64,000 bases of DNA. Origin: Streptomyces sp. ITFR-16. GTDB lineage: Bacteria > Actinomycetota > Actinomycetes > Streptomycetales > Streptomycetaceae. The position numbers were made by a program, and so were the translations under genes. Below are positions 27,541 through 36,594 of this stretch, piece after piece; within the stretch, counting starts at the first letter, position 1, and every line of letters begins with the position of its first letter. The stretch is from assembly GCF_031844705.1 (NCBI RefSeq), contig NZ_CP134609.1:1178001-1242000 (forward strand), written 5' to 3'. The notes beneath the pieces were generated by a model that ran no database searches, had not been told where the DNA came from, and saw only the letters and a list, made by a program, of their open reading frames with translations.

Positions 27541-27568
27541 GCCTGTTCGAATCCGGCTCCAGGCACCA
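27541..27568 (+). other. tRNA 3'-end-like fragment (possible attachment-site remnant)
   Basis: GCCTG-TTCGAAT-CCGGC has the exact 5-7-5 layout and consensus loop of a tRNA T-arm (one mismatched pair), followed by TCCAGGC-A-CCA, the layout of an acceptor 3' strand, discriminator and CCA. I could find no matching 5' half upstream, so it is not a working tRNA. Such fragments are left when elements integrate into tRNA 3' ends; here it sits between the carboxylase island and an IS3 remnant. Confidence 0.35.
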
Positions 27569-27748
27569 CCACACCCACGGATCGAATCGGCTTGACGATG
27601 ACGGCCGAGTTTCGCCGCGCCCGCCTCTCGCGCCACGCTGTGGGCCGAGCAGTCCAGGCGGGGCTGCCGCTGGTCGAGGTCGATGGCGGATGACGCGGAG
27701 GCCAAGGTCGGCCACTGAGTAGCTCAGCGGGGGGTGCGGTCCGTCGGG

Positions 27749-28222
27749 GGTGGCCAGGTCCAGCCAGCAGGCGAGGTAGTGCCAGCCCTCGGCGGTGGGC
27801 AGGTAGGTGATGTCGCCGACCAGCTTGGTCCCAGGACGCTCGGCATGGAAGTGGCAGCCGATCAGGTCCGGGGCCGGCTTCGCCTTCGCGTCCGGCCGGG
27901 TCAGTGTGCGCTGGTTGCGGCGGGTGACGCCGCGGATGTCACGCTCACCCATGACGCGGGCGACGCGCTTGCGGTTCACTCGCCGCCCCAGGCGGCGCAG
28001 TTCGGCGTGGATACGCGGGAGGCCATAGGTCTTGCGGGAAGCGACGTGCAGCAGGGTGATCTTGTGCGCGAGCGCGTCGTCGGCTGCCCGGCGGGCCTGG
28101 CGGGCAGCCTCGCCCTCACGCCAGGCGTAGTAGGAGGAGCGGGCCACGTGCAGCACCCGGCACAGCATCATGACCGGATAGTTCGCCTTCTCCGCGTGGA
28201 TCAACCGGTGCAACTCGCTCAC
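27749..28222 (-). pseudogene. IS3-family transposase OrfB fragment (different element from the 60,674 copy)
   Basis: It starts at GTG 28222 overlapping OrfA and reads LIHAEKANYPVMMLCRVLHV and SRKTYGLPRIHAELRRLGRR, then the first catalytic segment KLVGDITYLPT. Homology stops after YLACWLDLAT, so the second Asp and the Glu of the DDE site are lost. The following codons are unrelated sequence. Confidence 0.75.
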
Positions 28223-28504
28223 CGGTCGTTGTCCTTCACGAGGAAGGCCGTCGCTTTTTTCAGGATCTCGATCGTCTGCTGCTGCTCGCGGCTCTCCTTG
28301 CGCAGCCGGCGCAGTTCGTCACGCTCGGTGCTGGTCAGCTCGCCTGGGGCGTCCTCGCCCTGGCGGTACCAGCCGCGCAAGGACTCCGAGCTGATGCCGA
28401 GTTCCCGGGCGACCGCGGTGACCGTCTTGCCAGAGGAGTCGACGAGCGCGATCGCGTACCGCTTGAATTCCTCGGTGTACCGGCTTCGTGTACTTGCTTC
28501 CCAC
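28219..28504 (-). pseudogene. IS3-family OrfA fragment with frameshift
   Basis: The helix-turn-helix and leucine-zipper protein reads YTEEFKRYAIALVDSSGKTV ... ARELGISSESLRGWYRQGED ... EQQQTIEILKKATAFLVKDN. Near its start GTGGGAAGCAAG the frame is broken by what looks like a 13-base insertion (TACACGAAGCCGG). It overlaps OrfB by GTGA, as in working elements. Confidence 0.7.
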
Positions 28505-28677
28505 CTAGTGCTACTTCCTCTGGAACCTCAAGGTCCCAGACTCCGGGTGGCCACGATCAAGGGGAAGCCTCAATGTGGAACTCGCCCCGCCGCGGCGACA
28601 GCTCCAGTTCCGGACCGGGGCGGTGGACTGGTACTCGATCTCGGCGGACGGCTCTCGCTTGAACATCACATCACCTC

Positions 28678-28698
28678 ATGCATGTATTCTGCATGCAT
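28678..28698. promoter_or_regulatory. Palindrome ATGCATG-N7-CATGCAT before the FUSC gene
   Basis: A 7-bp perfect inverted repeat with 7-base spacer, 63 bases before the FUSC start, in a locally AT-rich stretch. It looks like an operator for a dimeric repressor. No regulator gene is adjacent; the TetR gene at 31,471 is the nearest candidate. Confidence 0.4.
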
Positions 28699-28761
28699 CT
28701 ACTGTGGAAGGTGTGAGGGACACTGAGGCGAAGCGCCGAGCCGGCACGAGGGAGCGAACAG

Positions 28762-30990
28762 GTGGTAGCCGAATGGTGGGTCCGGATTGCGGCGAAGTCC
28801 GCAGGGATTGATCCGGGACTCGCCCGGTGGCGCGCCGCGTGGGCGGCCACCGTGAGCCTCGGGGGTGCGCTGGTCGCCGAGTACTTCTTGGCACCGCTGT
28901 TCTTCGCAGGGCGTGGCGCGATGACTGCCATGCTGATTGGCGGGGTGGCCGCCATGCAGGGCTCCGCAGCCGTTCTCCAGCCCACGGTGCGGGAGCGGGT
29001 GCGCTTCGCGCTGTGGCAGCCGGTCGCTGCGGCCACCGGACTGGTCACGGCCGTGCTCGTCCGCGAGTGCAGCGGATTCGCAGGACAGATGGTGGTGTGT
29101 GTCCTGGTGACCTTCGTGGCCGTGGTCATCAGAAGATTTGGTGCTCCCTACGCGATTCTGGGACTTCTGGGCTGGGCCGGCTACTACATGGCCACGGTCT
29201 TTCGTCCGGTCCCGGCGGATCTGCCATACCTGCTCTGGGCCGAGCTCATCGCGGGGGCGTGCACAGGCCTGCTCTCTCTGACGGTATTCCGACACCGGCC
29301 ACGAGCCTCACTCGGGCACGCCGTGCGTGGCTGGCACGCACAGGCCGAAGCGGCTCTGCGCTGCGCGGTCGGCGTGTTGGAGGCTCCCGGCGAGCGTCGG
29401 CGTGCCGGGCTTCGGCGACACTACGCGCGCCTGAGCGGCACAGCCCTGACCGTCGAGGGCTGGCTCGCCCACCCGACCGCGGCCTCGGGCGCGGCGCATG
29501 CCGCGTCCATCCGGCGCGAGCTCCTGGAGAGCCAGCACTCGATCGACGTGATGGTGGGCTCGGTGCTAGCCCTGTCCGAGGAAGCGGACGCTTCCCTGCC
29601 ATCAGGTGGTTCCGGGAGGGAATGGGCTCGTGCGCGGGCTGTCGGAATGCTGCGTCCGCTCACCCGCGGTGACCATGCCGCCGCCCGCGAGGAAGCGCTC
29701 CTGGCGATGGCTCGGCCGCCAGACGTGCAGGCGCCGCCGGTCGCGAGCGGCGGCGAGCCGGATGTCCCCAGTGCGCAAGAGGCCGGGGCCTTCGACCGGC
29801 CGACGGAGGAGGCTGCCGAGGATGTACGGCGCCTGGCCGGAGCGGTCGTCGCCTTCGCCGACTCCGGCCGGAACTGGCACGTCATGGGGACGGCTCAGGA
29901 CGGCGAGTGCCCGGATGCCGGGGATTTTGCGCCGGTCGTCGTCGTAGGCGCCGCGGGCGCCCTGCCCGGCGTGGCAGGCACGATGGCGGTGGCCATGCCT
30001 GACGGCCCACAAGCCGAGGGGGCGAGGACGCTAGGCCTGCCGACGCGCTATGCGATACAGGCCGCGCTGGCTGTGGGGCTGGCGATCGTTCTGGGATACC
30101 TGGTATCGCCGGAGCAGTACTTCTGGTCGATCATCACCGTGTTCATCATTCTGCTGGGGCCGACCACCCGGTCGCAGATCCTGGTCAAGGGCGTCCAGCG
30201 GGCGGTCGGCACACTGCTCGGCTGCCTGGCCGCCATACCCCTGGCCGCTCTCCTGCACGGCGGCCCCGCGCCGGTGATCTGCGTCGTGTTGGTGAGCTGT
30301 CTGCTGGGGCACTACCTGACGTCCCTTTCGTACGCCTATCTCGCCTTCTTCATCACCGTCAGCCTGTTCCAGCTCTATGACCTGATGCACCAGTACGAAC
30401 CTTCCCTCGTCCCTGTGCGTCTCACGGAGACCCTGCTCGGGACGGTGATCACCATCGCTGTGACCGCACTGATACTCCCCGTCCGAGCACATAACACTGT
30501 CGCGCTGGAGCGCGCCGGGGCGTTCCACGCCATCGGTGAGCTCCTCGACGAACTCGCCACGACGAACAAATCGCGGGGCAGCGGTTCCACGGAACTGCAC
30601 GCGAAAGCCCGCGCAGTGGACGACAGCACTCGGCGGCTGGCCGCCGCCCTGGCGATGCGCCCGTCCTGGACCCGGCCTTCGCGAGCGCGCGTACGATCCG
30701 AGATCAACCAGCACCGGGTGCTCGCCACGCGGCTGCGGGAGCTGTCGGTCTCCGCTGAGCGCGGCCGTGGCGTCCCTTCGGCGACGCGGGCGCGGGTACT
30801 GCGCGGTCTCGCCCACACGGCGCGGACCACCGGCTCTCGGTCCGCCCCGATGACGAGGTCCGTGGTACCGGGGCACCAGCAGCACGAACCCGTCGCATCG
30901 GTGCGCCGGCTGCTGGATGCCCTGCCGCCCGCCCACGCGGCTGCGGCCACGCCGACCGGGGGCGCCGCGGGCGAAGGCCCCCTCCCATAG
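28762..30990 (+). CDS. FUSC-family (fusaric-acid-resistance-like) membrane protein
   Basis: A 742-residue protein with two blocks of about six membrane helices separated by a large cytoplasmic region (about residues 190-410). The second block has the FUSC signature QAALAVGLAIVLGYLVSPEQ and FWSIITVFIILLGPTTRSQI, followed by KGVQRAVGTLLGCLAAIPLA, close to the AaeB/YccC family. A charged helical tail of about 150 residues follows. GTG at 28762 has GAGGGAG upstream. Related proteins export aromatic acids with a membrane-fusion partner, which is absent here as expected in a single-membrane cell. Substrate unknown. Confidence 0.78.
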   Translation: MVAEWWVRIAAKSAGIDPGLARWRAAWAATVSLGGALVAEYFLAPLFFAGRGAMTAMLIGGVAAMQGSAAVLQPTVRERVRFALWQPVAAATGLVTAVLVRECSGFAGQMVVCVLVTFVAVVIRRFGAPYAILGLLGWAGYYMATVFRPVPADLPYLLWAELIAGACTGLLSLTVFRHRPRASLGHAVRGWHAQAEAALRCAVGVLEAPGERRRAGLRRHYARLSGTALTVEGWLAHPTAASGAAHAASIRRELLESQHSIDVMVGSVLALSEEADASLPSGGSGREWARARAVGMLRPLTRGDHAAAREEALLAMARPPDVQAPPVASGGEPDVPSAQEAGAFDRPTEEAAEDVRRLAGAVVAFADSGRNWHVMGTAQDGECPDAGDFAPVVVVGAAGALPGVAGTMAVAMPDGPQAEGARTLGLPTRYAIQAALAVGLAIVLGYLVSPEQYFWSIITVFIILLGPTTRSQILVKGVQRAVGTLLGCLAAIPLAALLHGGPAPVICVVLVSCLLGHYLTSLSYAYLAFFITVSLFQLYDLMHQYEPSLVPVRLTETLLGTVITIAVTALILPVRAHNTVALERAGAFHAIGELLDELATTNKSRGSGSTELHAKARAVDDSTRRLAAALAMRPSWTRPSRARVRSEINQHRVLATRLRELSVSAERGRGVPSATRARVLRGLAHTARTTGSRSAPMTRSVVPGHQQHEPVASVRRLLDALPPAHAAAATPTGGAAGEGPLP

Positions 30991-31470
30991 GGGTCGCGGC
31001 CATGACCCCGCCGGGCGATGGGTCGGCCCGTGTTCACGCGCAGGTCCACCTCCTGTGGCTCTGTACGCAGTTCACCGCCCGACCATCGCTCGGGCTTCAT
31101 GCCTCGGACCAGCCACTCTTGGGCCCCGCTTCCGGAACGGCGGGCTCAGCCCCCCGGAGTCCTGACCAGAACGAACCCGCAGTCCCACGCTCGGTCGCTC
31201 CGCTCGCTGCGTTGTCCTGACGTCGGACCGTGCTATTCGCGGAGCGTTCGCACGGCTACGCGGGGAGGGATTTCGGCCATGGCCGAGCCCGCTGCGGCAG
31301 GTCGGATGATCCGCGACAGCAGCCATGACTCCCGGATAAACTGCGGCTGAAAATCACCATTACTGCGTGGCCGGACCAGGCCGCGCTTCTGCCCCGAGGC
31401 ACGGCGCCCGGCCTTGGCGCGCCTCTACCGGGAGCGGCTGGTAGACCTGTAGCCCGACGAGAGGGTACTG
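30991..31470. other. 480-base spacer without a recognised gene
   Basis: Several short open frames exist on both strands but none has a convincing ribosome site plus recognisable protein. The 3' end holds GAGAGGG, the ribosome site of the next gene. I see no clear terminator for the FUSC gene. Confidence 0.5.
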
Positions 31471-32187
31471 ATGGCGACACCGTCGGAGGGTGATGACCGG
31501 GAGCAGGCCCATGGCCTTCAGCGGCGCCGGGAGATCGTGACCGCAGTCCAGCGCCTGCTTGTCGAGTGGGGCAGCCCGGACAAGTTGACCATGCGTGCGG
31601 TCGCCAAGGAGGTGGGGATCTCCGCTCCGAGTATCTACCTCCACTTCGCGGACAAGAGCGAACTGGTGTGGGCGGCCCTCGCCGACAGATACGAGGAACT
31701 CGTCGCGCAGATGACGGCCGCTACCGACGATGCGCCGGAGCCGCGCGCCCGCCTACAGGCGCAGGCGCGGGCCTATTGCTTGTTCGCGCTCAACAATGCG
31801 GGCCATTATCAACTCATGTTCGAGGTGCGACAGCCGACGGTCGCACCATCGAAAATCAGCCATCATCCAGCTCGGCACGTTTCGGCCAGTCTCCGGGCCG
31901 GGATCCGCCAGTGCCAGAATTCCGGATACATCGTCACCCAGCCCGTCGAGCAAGCCGCCCAGACTCTGTGGGCCGGACTGCACGGCACGGTCTCGCTTCA
32001 TCACAGTTTCTACCGGGGCGAGTCGTCCGAGGCGCTCGTACTGCTCCTGGCCGACGGGCTCATCGACTCACTCGTCACCAGCGCACCCGGCTCACGCCCA
32101 GGTCACGAGGGTGCGGCCGAAACGGCGGCGTCCCGCCATATCCGCGAGATACTCGCCCCTGCCGACCCCTCCGGTCCGGACGCATAA
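31471..32187 (+). CDS. TetR-family regulator
   Basis: A 238-residue regulator. The helix-turn-helix spans about residues 20-65: EIVTAVQRLLVEWGSPDKLT, AVAKEVGISAPSIYLHFADK. The C-terminal ligand domain has NAGHYQLMFEVRQ and AAQTLWAGLHGTVSLHHSFY, the TetR_C_13/WHG type. ATG at 31471 has GAGAGGG upstream. It lies 215 bases before the P450 operon on the same strand, with a near-perfect 20-bp palindrome between them, so it is the likely local repressor. Confidence 0.87.
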   Translation: MATPSEGDDREQAHGLQRRREIVTAVQRLLVEWGSPDKLTMRAVAKEVGISAPSIYLHFADKSELVWAALADRYEELVAQMTAATDDAPEPRARLQAQARAYCLFALNNAGHYQLMFEVRQPTVAPSKISHHPARHVSASLRAGIRQCQNSGYIVTQPVEQAAQTLWAGLHGTVSLHHSFYRGESSEALVLLLADGLIDSLVTSAPGSRPGHEGAAETAASRHIREILAPADPSGPDA

Positions 32188-32306
32188 CACAGATTCACCC
32201 CTCGGCCCCGCAGCGGCACGAGCCACACCTGATTCACCGTTCGCGCACAGATAATCCACTCCAACTTCCCTTTAGCGCTTATTGCTTGTTCCTCCTTTCA
32301 TTCGGG

Positions 32307-32326
32307 AGTACAGTCGCGACTGAACT
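32307..32326. promoter_or_regulatory. Near-perfect 20-bp palindrome upstream of P450 operon
   Basis: AGTACAGTCG/CGACTGAACT is symmetric at nine of ten half-site positions, with CAGTCGCGACTG perfect in the middle. It is 77 bases before the ferredoxin start in an AT-rich promoter-like region. Candidate operator of the TetR protein encoded just upstream. Confidence 0.55.
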
Positions 32327-32402
32327 TAGTTAGGTGCCTAGGGCAACTACATCCGGGTGCTTGGCCACGTCGCCCCGAAGGGCTCGACGGAGGAAGATTT
32401 CC

Positions 32403-32597
32403 ATGCAGATTTCCATCGACTTCGACAAATGCTGCGGTGCCGGCCAATGTGTCCTCGCCGCACCCGATGTCTTCGACCAGAGGGACGACGACGGCATCGT
32501 GGTCCTTCTGGACGCCGACCCGCCCGCCGACCAGGCGGACAATGTCCGGCAGGCAGCGGCGGTCTGTCCTGCCGCCGTGATCCAGGTGAACGAATGA
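32403..32597 (+). CDS. Small 3Fe-4S ferredoxin
   Basis: A 64-residue ferredoxin of the type that reduces bacterial P450s. Cluster ligands are Cys10, Cys16 (in DKCCGAGQC, a C-x5-C spacing) and Cys55 followed by Pro. The spacing and the missing fourth ligand indicate a [3Fe-4S] cluster; the extra Cys11 is unusual. First gene of the operon; its TGA overlaps the ATG of the reductase. Confidence 0.9.
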   Translation: MQISIDFDKCCGAGQCVLAAPDVFDQRDDDGIVVLLDADPPADQADNVRQAAAVCPAAVIQVNE

Positions 32598-33799
32598 GCA
32601 ACATCTTGCCGCGCACCGTCGTCGTCGTGGGCGCCTCCGCCGCCGGACTGACCGCCGCGGAGAGCCTGCGACGCCAGGGATACGCCGATCGGCTCGTTCT
32701 GGTGGGTGAGGAGACGCATCTGCCCTACGACCGGCCGCCGTTGTCGAAACAGCTGCTGTCCGGAGAGTGGGAGACCGACCGGCTGTCGCTGCGCACACCC
32801 GAGGCCGTCGCGGAACTCGGCCTCGACCTGCGTCTCGGCTCACGTGCTGTCAGCCTCGACACGCATGCCCACGAGGTCACCCTCGACGACGGTTCTCCTG
32901 TGCGCTACGACGCTCTCGTGGTGGCCACCGGCACCCGCGCCAGGCGTCTGCCCGGCGCCGAGGGGCTGGCGAACGTGCACGTGCTGCGCACGCTGGAGGA
33001 CGCAGTCGCCCTGCGGGCGGACCTGGCCGCCCTACCGCACCTGGTGGTCGTGGGGGGTGGTTTCGTAGGCGCCGAGGCCGCCGCGGTCGCCCGTCGGCTG
33101 GGCTGTGAGGTCACCCTGGTCACCGACACCGCGCAGCCCATGGGGGACGCTCTCGGTGACGAACTGGGCGCCATGCTTCGCGCGGTGCACGCCGAGAACG
33201 GTGTGAACGTCATAACCGGTTCACGGGTGGAGCGACTGCGCACGGAGTCCGGCCGGGCCACCGGCGTACAACTCGTCGACGGCAGTGTCATCGACGCGCA
33301 GTCCGTTCTCGTGGGCATCGGCGCTCGGCCGAACACCGAGTGGCTCGTCGGCAGCGGACTCACTGTCACCGACGGTGTGGTGTGCGACGCCATGCTCCAG
33401 GCCGCCCCGGGGGTCTGGGCGGCAGGCGATGTCGCGGCCTGGCCCCACCCTCTGACCGGGCAGCCCGCACGGATCGAGCACCGCACGAACGCGGGCGAGC
33501 AGGGGTTGGCCGTGGCTCGCAGCATCCTTCTCGGCCCGGATCGGGCCACCACATTCGAATCCGTCCCCTATGTATGGAGCGACCAGTACGACCTGAAGAT
33601 CCAGGTCTACGGCCGTACCCGGGAGGCGGATGAGGTACATGTCGTCGAGGGCAGTACGGACGAGCGCAGGCTGATCGCGCTCTATGGCAGGGCAGGCCGC
33701 GTGTGCGCAGCGGTCGGCGTCAACATGGTGCGTTCCCTGCGGGGATACCGCCCACAGGTGGCCGAAGGGGCCGCCCTCACCTTGGGGAGCGTCGCATGA
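32594..33799 (+). CDS. FAD/NAD(P)H ferredoxin reductase
   Basis: A 401-residue reductase of the putidaredoxin-reductase/rhodocoxin-reductase family. FAD site VVVVGASAAGLTAAESLRRQ at the N-terminus, NAD site VVVGGGFVGAEAAAVARRLG near residue 150, and the FAD-contact motif VWAAGDVAAWPHP near residue 275. The C-terminal reductase domain follows (VPYVWSDQYDLKIQVYGRT). It passes electrons from NAD(P)H to the ferredoxin encoded one gene upstream. Overlaps both neighbours by four bases (ATGA). Confidence 0.9.
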   Translation: MSNILPRTVVVVGASAAGLTAAESLRRQGYADRLVLVGEETHLPYDRPPLSKQLLSGEWETDRLSLRTPEAVAELGLDLRLGSRAVSLDTHAHEVTLDDGSPVRYDALVVATGTRARRLPGAEGLANVHVLRTLEDAVALRADLAALPHLVVVGGGFVGAEAAAVARRLGCEVTLVTDTAQPMGDALGDELGAMLRAVHAENGVNVITGSRVERLRTESGRATGVQLVDGSVIDAQSVLVGIGARPNTEWLVGSGLTVTDGVVCDAMLQAAPGVWAAGDVAAWPHPLTGQPARIEHRTNAGEQGLAVARSILLGPDRATTFESVPYVWSDQYDLKIQVYGRTREADEVHVVEGSTDERRLIALYGRAGRVCAAVGVNMVRSLRGYRPQVAEGAALTLGSVA

Positions 33800-35070
33800 A
33801 GGAGAACCAAGCTCTTCGGGCCGGCGTGGTCGGCCTGGGCATGATCGGTGGTGGTGTGGCCGTCAGTCTGGTCCGCAGCGGCCGGGTTCCAGCAGTTCAC
33901 GACATCCGGTCCGACGCCTCGGAGAAGTTGCCGGGCGTGCCCGCTCCGCTGGGTTCACCGGCCGAGGTGGCCGCGGCGAGCGATGTCGTGATGGTCGCGG
34001 TCCTCAACGCCGAACAGGCACGCGAGGTGATCGCCGGGGCGAACGGGCTGCTGTCCGCCGCACACCCCGGCCTGACGGTCGTCCTGCTGTCCACGGTGGC
34101 CCTGCCCGTCGTACGGGAACTGAGCGGCCTGTGCGCCGGGCGGGGCGTGCCCTTCCTGGACTGCGGTGTGACGCCGGGCGACAAGGCGGCGGAGAACGGC
34201 ATGGTGGCCATTCTCGGCGGCGACCGGGACGCCGTCGCCGGAGCACTGCCCGTGCTGGAGGACTGGTCCAGGAAGGTGGTGCACTGCGGGCCGGTCGGCG
34301 CCGGTATGGCCACGAAGATCGCCAGGAACGTCGTCACCTACGGCGGCTGGCGGACTGTCGCGGAGGCTGCGGCGCTGGTCCGTGCCGCGGATGTCGACCC
34401 GGCACGACTCGCCGAGGTGATCGAGTCCGCAGACCCCGAGGGCCGTATGCTGCTGCAACTTCTGCGCATGCACGGACCCGACGGCGAACTGCCCGAGGCC
34501 GTGGGCCGCCTGATCCAGCCGCTGATGACCAAGGACCTGGACGCCGCTCAGCAACTGGCCGCCGCACTCGACGTCGACGCCCCACTCGTGGATGTGGTGC
34601 GCGCGAAGGCTTCGCAGACCCTCCAGATAGAGGAGGTCTCCACCGGGAAGGACACGGAGGAGAGGAAGAGGGCGGCGGCGGACGACCCGCACGCGTTCGG
34701 CCTGGAAATGATGGACCGTGTCTACGGTCCGGGCTTCGGCGCGGCCGCGGAGGGGAGCGACGCCCTCTTCACGGATCAGACCGTCGACTACCTCTTCGCC
34801 CAGGTCTGGGGCCGCGAGGCCCTGTCCGTACGGGACCGCAGACTTCTCACCCTCGGGGTCGCCGCCACGGTCGGCCGCCCGGAGCTGATCCAGATCATTG
34901 CCAACGGCGGTCTCGTCAACGGTGAGCTGACGCCCGAACAGTTGCAGGAGGCCGTACTGCATCTGGCCGTCTACACCGGCTGGTGCAAGGCCACCGCCAC
35001 CCACACCGGCATCACCGCCGCCATCGAGGCGCACACCGCCCGTTCCGCCACCGCTGAGGAGCAGAAATGA
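33796..35070 (+). CDS. Fusion: 3-hydroxyisobutyrate-dehydrogenase-like + carboxymuconolactone-decarboxylase-like
   Basis: A 424-residue two-domain protein. The N-terminal NAD(P)-binding domain has GVVGLGMIGGGVA (GxGxxG) and the beta-hydroxyacid dehydrogenase order, including CGPVGAGMATKIARN with the catalytic Lys and Asn. The C-terminal part (about 310-415) is a CMD/AhpD-like domain: VWGREALSVRDRRLLTLGVA and GELTPEQLQEAVLHLAVYTG. I do not know this fusion from a characterised pathway. It sits between the redox partners and the P450, overlapping each by four bases, so it probably acts on the P450 substrate or product, for example oxidising a hydroxyl and decarboxylating or isomerising the result. 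Confidence 0.75.
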   Translation: MKENQALRAGVVGLGMIGGGVAVSLVRSGRVPAVHDIRSDASEKLPGVPAPLGSPAEVAAASDVVMVAVLNAEQAREVIAGANGLLSAAHPGLTVVLLSTVALPVVRELSGLCAGRGVPFLDCGVTPGDKAAENGMVAILGGDRDAVAGALPVLEDWSRKVVHCGPVGAGMATKIARNVVTYGGWRTVAEAAALVRAADVDPARLAEVIESADPEGRMLLQLLRMHGPDGELPEAVGRLIQPLMTKDLDAAQQLAAALDVDAPLVDVVRAKASQTLQIEEVSTGKDTEERKRAAADDPHAFGLEMMDRVYGPGFGAAAEGSDALFTDQTVDYLFAQVWGREALSVRDRRLLTLGVAATVGRPELIQIIANGGLVNGELTPEQLQEAVLHLAVYTGWCKATATHTGITAAIEAHTARSATAEEQK

Positions 35071-36281
35071 CCGAGACTTTGATCAGCCAGCCGGTCACCC
35101 GCGACCCCCTCAAACCTCTCGACCCGCCCGCCGATTACCGTCGGCTGCAAGCGGAACAGCCCCTGATCAGGGTGCGGTTCCCCAATGGCACCACCGGCTG
35201 GCTGGCCACCCGCTTCGAAGAGGGCAGCCAGGTCTTCAACGACCCGCGGCTGAGCGCGAAGCGTCCGCGCCACGACACCCCCGAGGGGGAGGCCGCGGAG
35301 GCTGGCGACGACTCGCCGTTCGACCCCGGGTTCGTCATGATGGACGAGCCCGACCACGGGGCCTACCGCCGGCTGCTCACCGCCCGGTTCACCCCGAAGG
35401 CGGTGCAGAACAAACTCCAGCCCTACATCGACAAGATCGTCGATGAGCACCTGGACGCCATCGCCGCCGGGCCCGAGACCTTCGACTTCGTCCAGGCCCT
35501 GGCTCTGCCCATCCCCTGCCTGGTCATCTGCGAGCTGCTCGGAGTCCCGTACGCGGACCGCGACAGCTTCCACGAGGCCACCGTGGACATGATGGACATG
35601 GCCAAGGCGCGCGAGGAGCGGGACAAGGGGGCTCACTGGCTGATCGACTACATCACCCGCCTCGTCGCGGAGAAGCGACGCACCGGAGCCACCGACGGCA
35701 TTCTCGCCGAACTCATCGCCAGGACCGACGGCGAGGCGTCGATCCTCACGGAACGGCAGCTCATCGGACTCGGGGTGCTGCTCCTCTTCGCCGGTCACGA
35801 CACCACCTCCGCCATGATGGGACTTTCCGCGCTCACCCTGCTCACCCATGACGAGCAGCGCAGGGAACTGACAGAACGCCCGGAGAAGATCGGCGGTGCA
35901 GTCGAGGAGCTGATGCGCTACCTGACGATCGTCCAGTTCGGGCTCGGACGTGTGGCCAAGGAGGACCTGGAGATCAGTGGCGCGCAGATCAAGAAGGGCG
36001 AGCTGGTGGTTGTCGCGATGAACGCGGCAAACAGGGATCCCCGTGTCTTCCAGGACCCGGACAGCCTGGACCTCGACCGCAAGATGGTCCGGCACATGGG
36101 ATTCGGCTACGGAGTCCATGCCTGCCTGGGGCAGAACGTCGCACGCGCCGAGCTCAGGACGGTCCTGCCGAAGCTTTTCCAACGCTTCCCGAATCTGCGG
36201 CTCGCCACCCCGCTGGAGGAGGTCCCCATGGACTTCACCGGAACCAACTACGGCGTCCGCAAGCTCATGGTCACCCGCTGA
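35067..36281 (+). CDS. Cytochrome P450
   Basis: A 404-residue bacterial class I P450. The oxygen-activation motif AGHDTT is at residues 242-247, the ExxR is in EELMRYL, and the heme loop FGYGVHACLGQ places the heme-thiolate Cys at residue 353. Length and HACLGQ suit the CYP105/CYP107-like families; the substrate cannot be read from sequence. Fourth gene of a fully overlapping operon with its own ferredoxin and reductase; a strong terminator follows. Confidence 0.92.
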   Translation: MTETLISQPVTRDPLKPLDPPADYRRLQAEQPLIRVRFPNGTTGWLATRFEEGSQVFNDPRLSAKRPRHDTPEGEAAEAGDDSPFDPGFVMMDEPDHGAYRRLLTARFTPKAVQNKLQPYIDKIVDEHLDAIAAGPETFDFVQALALPIPCLVICELLGVPYADRDSFHEATVDMMDMAKAREERDKGAHWLIDYITRLVAEKRRTGATDGILAELIARTDGEASILTERQLIGLGVLLLFAGHDTTSAMMGLSALTLLTHDEQRRELTERPEKIGGAVEELMRYLTIVQFGLGRVAKEDLEISGAQIKKGELVVVAMNAANRDPRVFQDPDSLDLDRKMVRHMGFGYGVHACLGQNVARAELRTVLPKLFQRFPNLRLATPLEEVPMDFTGTNYGVRKLMVTR

Positions 36282-36345
36282 CCCCGATCAGCCGCCCTTC
36301 ATGCGTCGGGCGCGAGGCCCGGTGACGTGTCTGCCGCGACGCAAC

Positions 36346-36387
36346 TGCCGCCGGGCGGGAGGCCAGGTGTCCTCCCGCCCGGCGGCA
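36346..36387 (+). terminator. 17-bp hairpin after the P450 operon
   Basis: TGCCGCCGGGCGGGAGG (36346-36362) pairs perfectly with CCTCCCGCCCGGCGGCA (36371-36387) around an 8-base loop, 65 bases after the P450 stop. Followed by TCGTGCTT rather than a U-run. From here to 36,580 I see no gene. Confidence 0.75.
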
Positions 36388-36594
36388 TCGTGCTTCAAGG
36401 ACCGTCGGTTCGGTTGTGCGGAGGCAGGCCGAGCATGCCGCGGTCACACCGACATGCACCGGGTACGACGGTGCCGGGGCGGCTGCCGCGCTGGGGCCCG
36501 CCCCTGCGCGGCAGCGTCCGCCCGGCCGGTGGTGTCCCCACAGCGTGCGGTACCCGGCCTGCCGTTCCCGGATCGACCAGGTCTATCATCAGGC

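Noticed and set aside
27541..27568. A functional tRNA gene
   Set aside because: Only the T-arm and acceptor 3' strand can be folded; no D-arm, anticodon arm or 5' acceptor strand was found upstream, and the T-stem has a mismatch.
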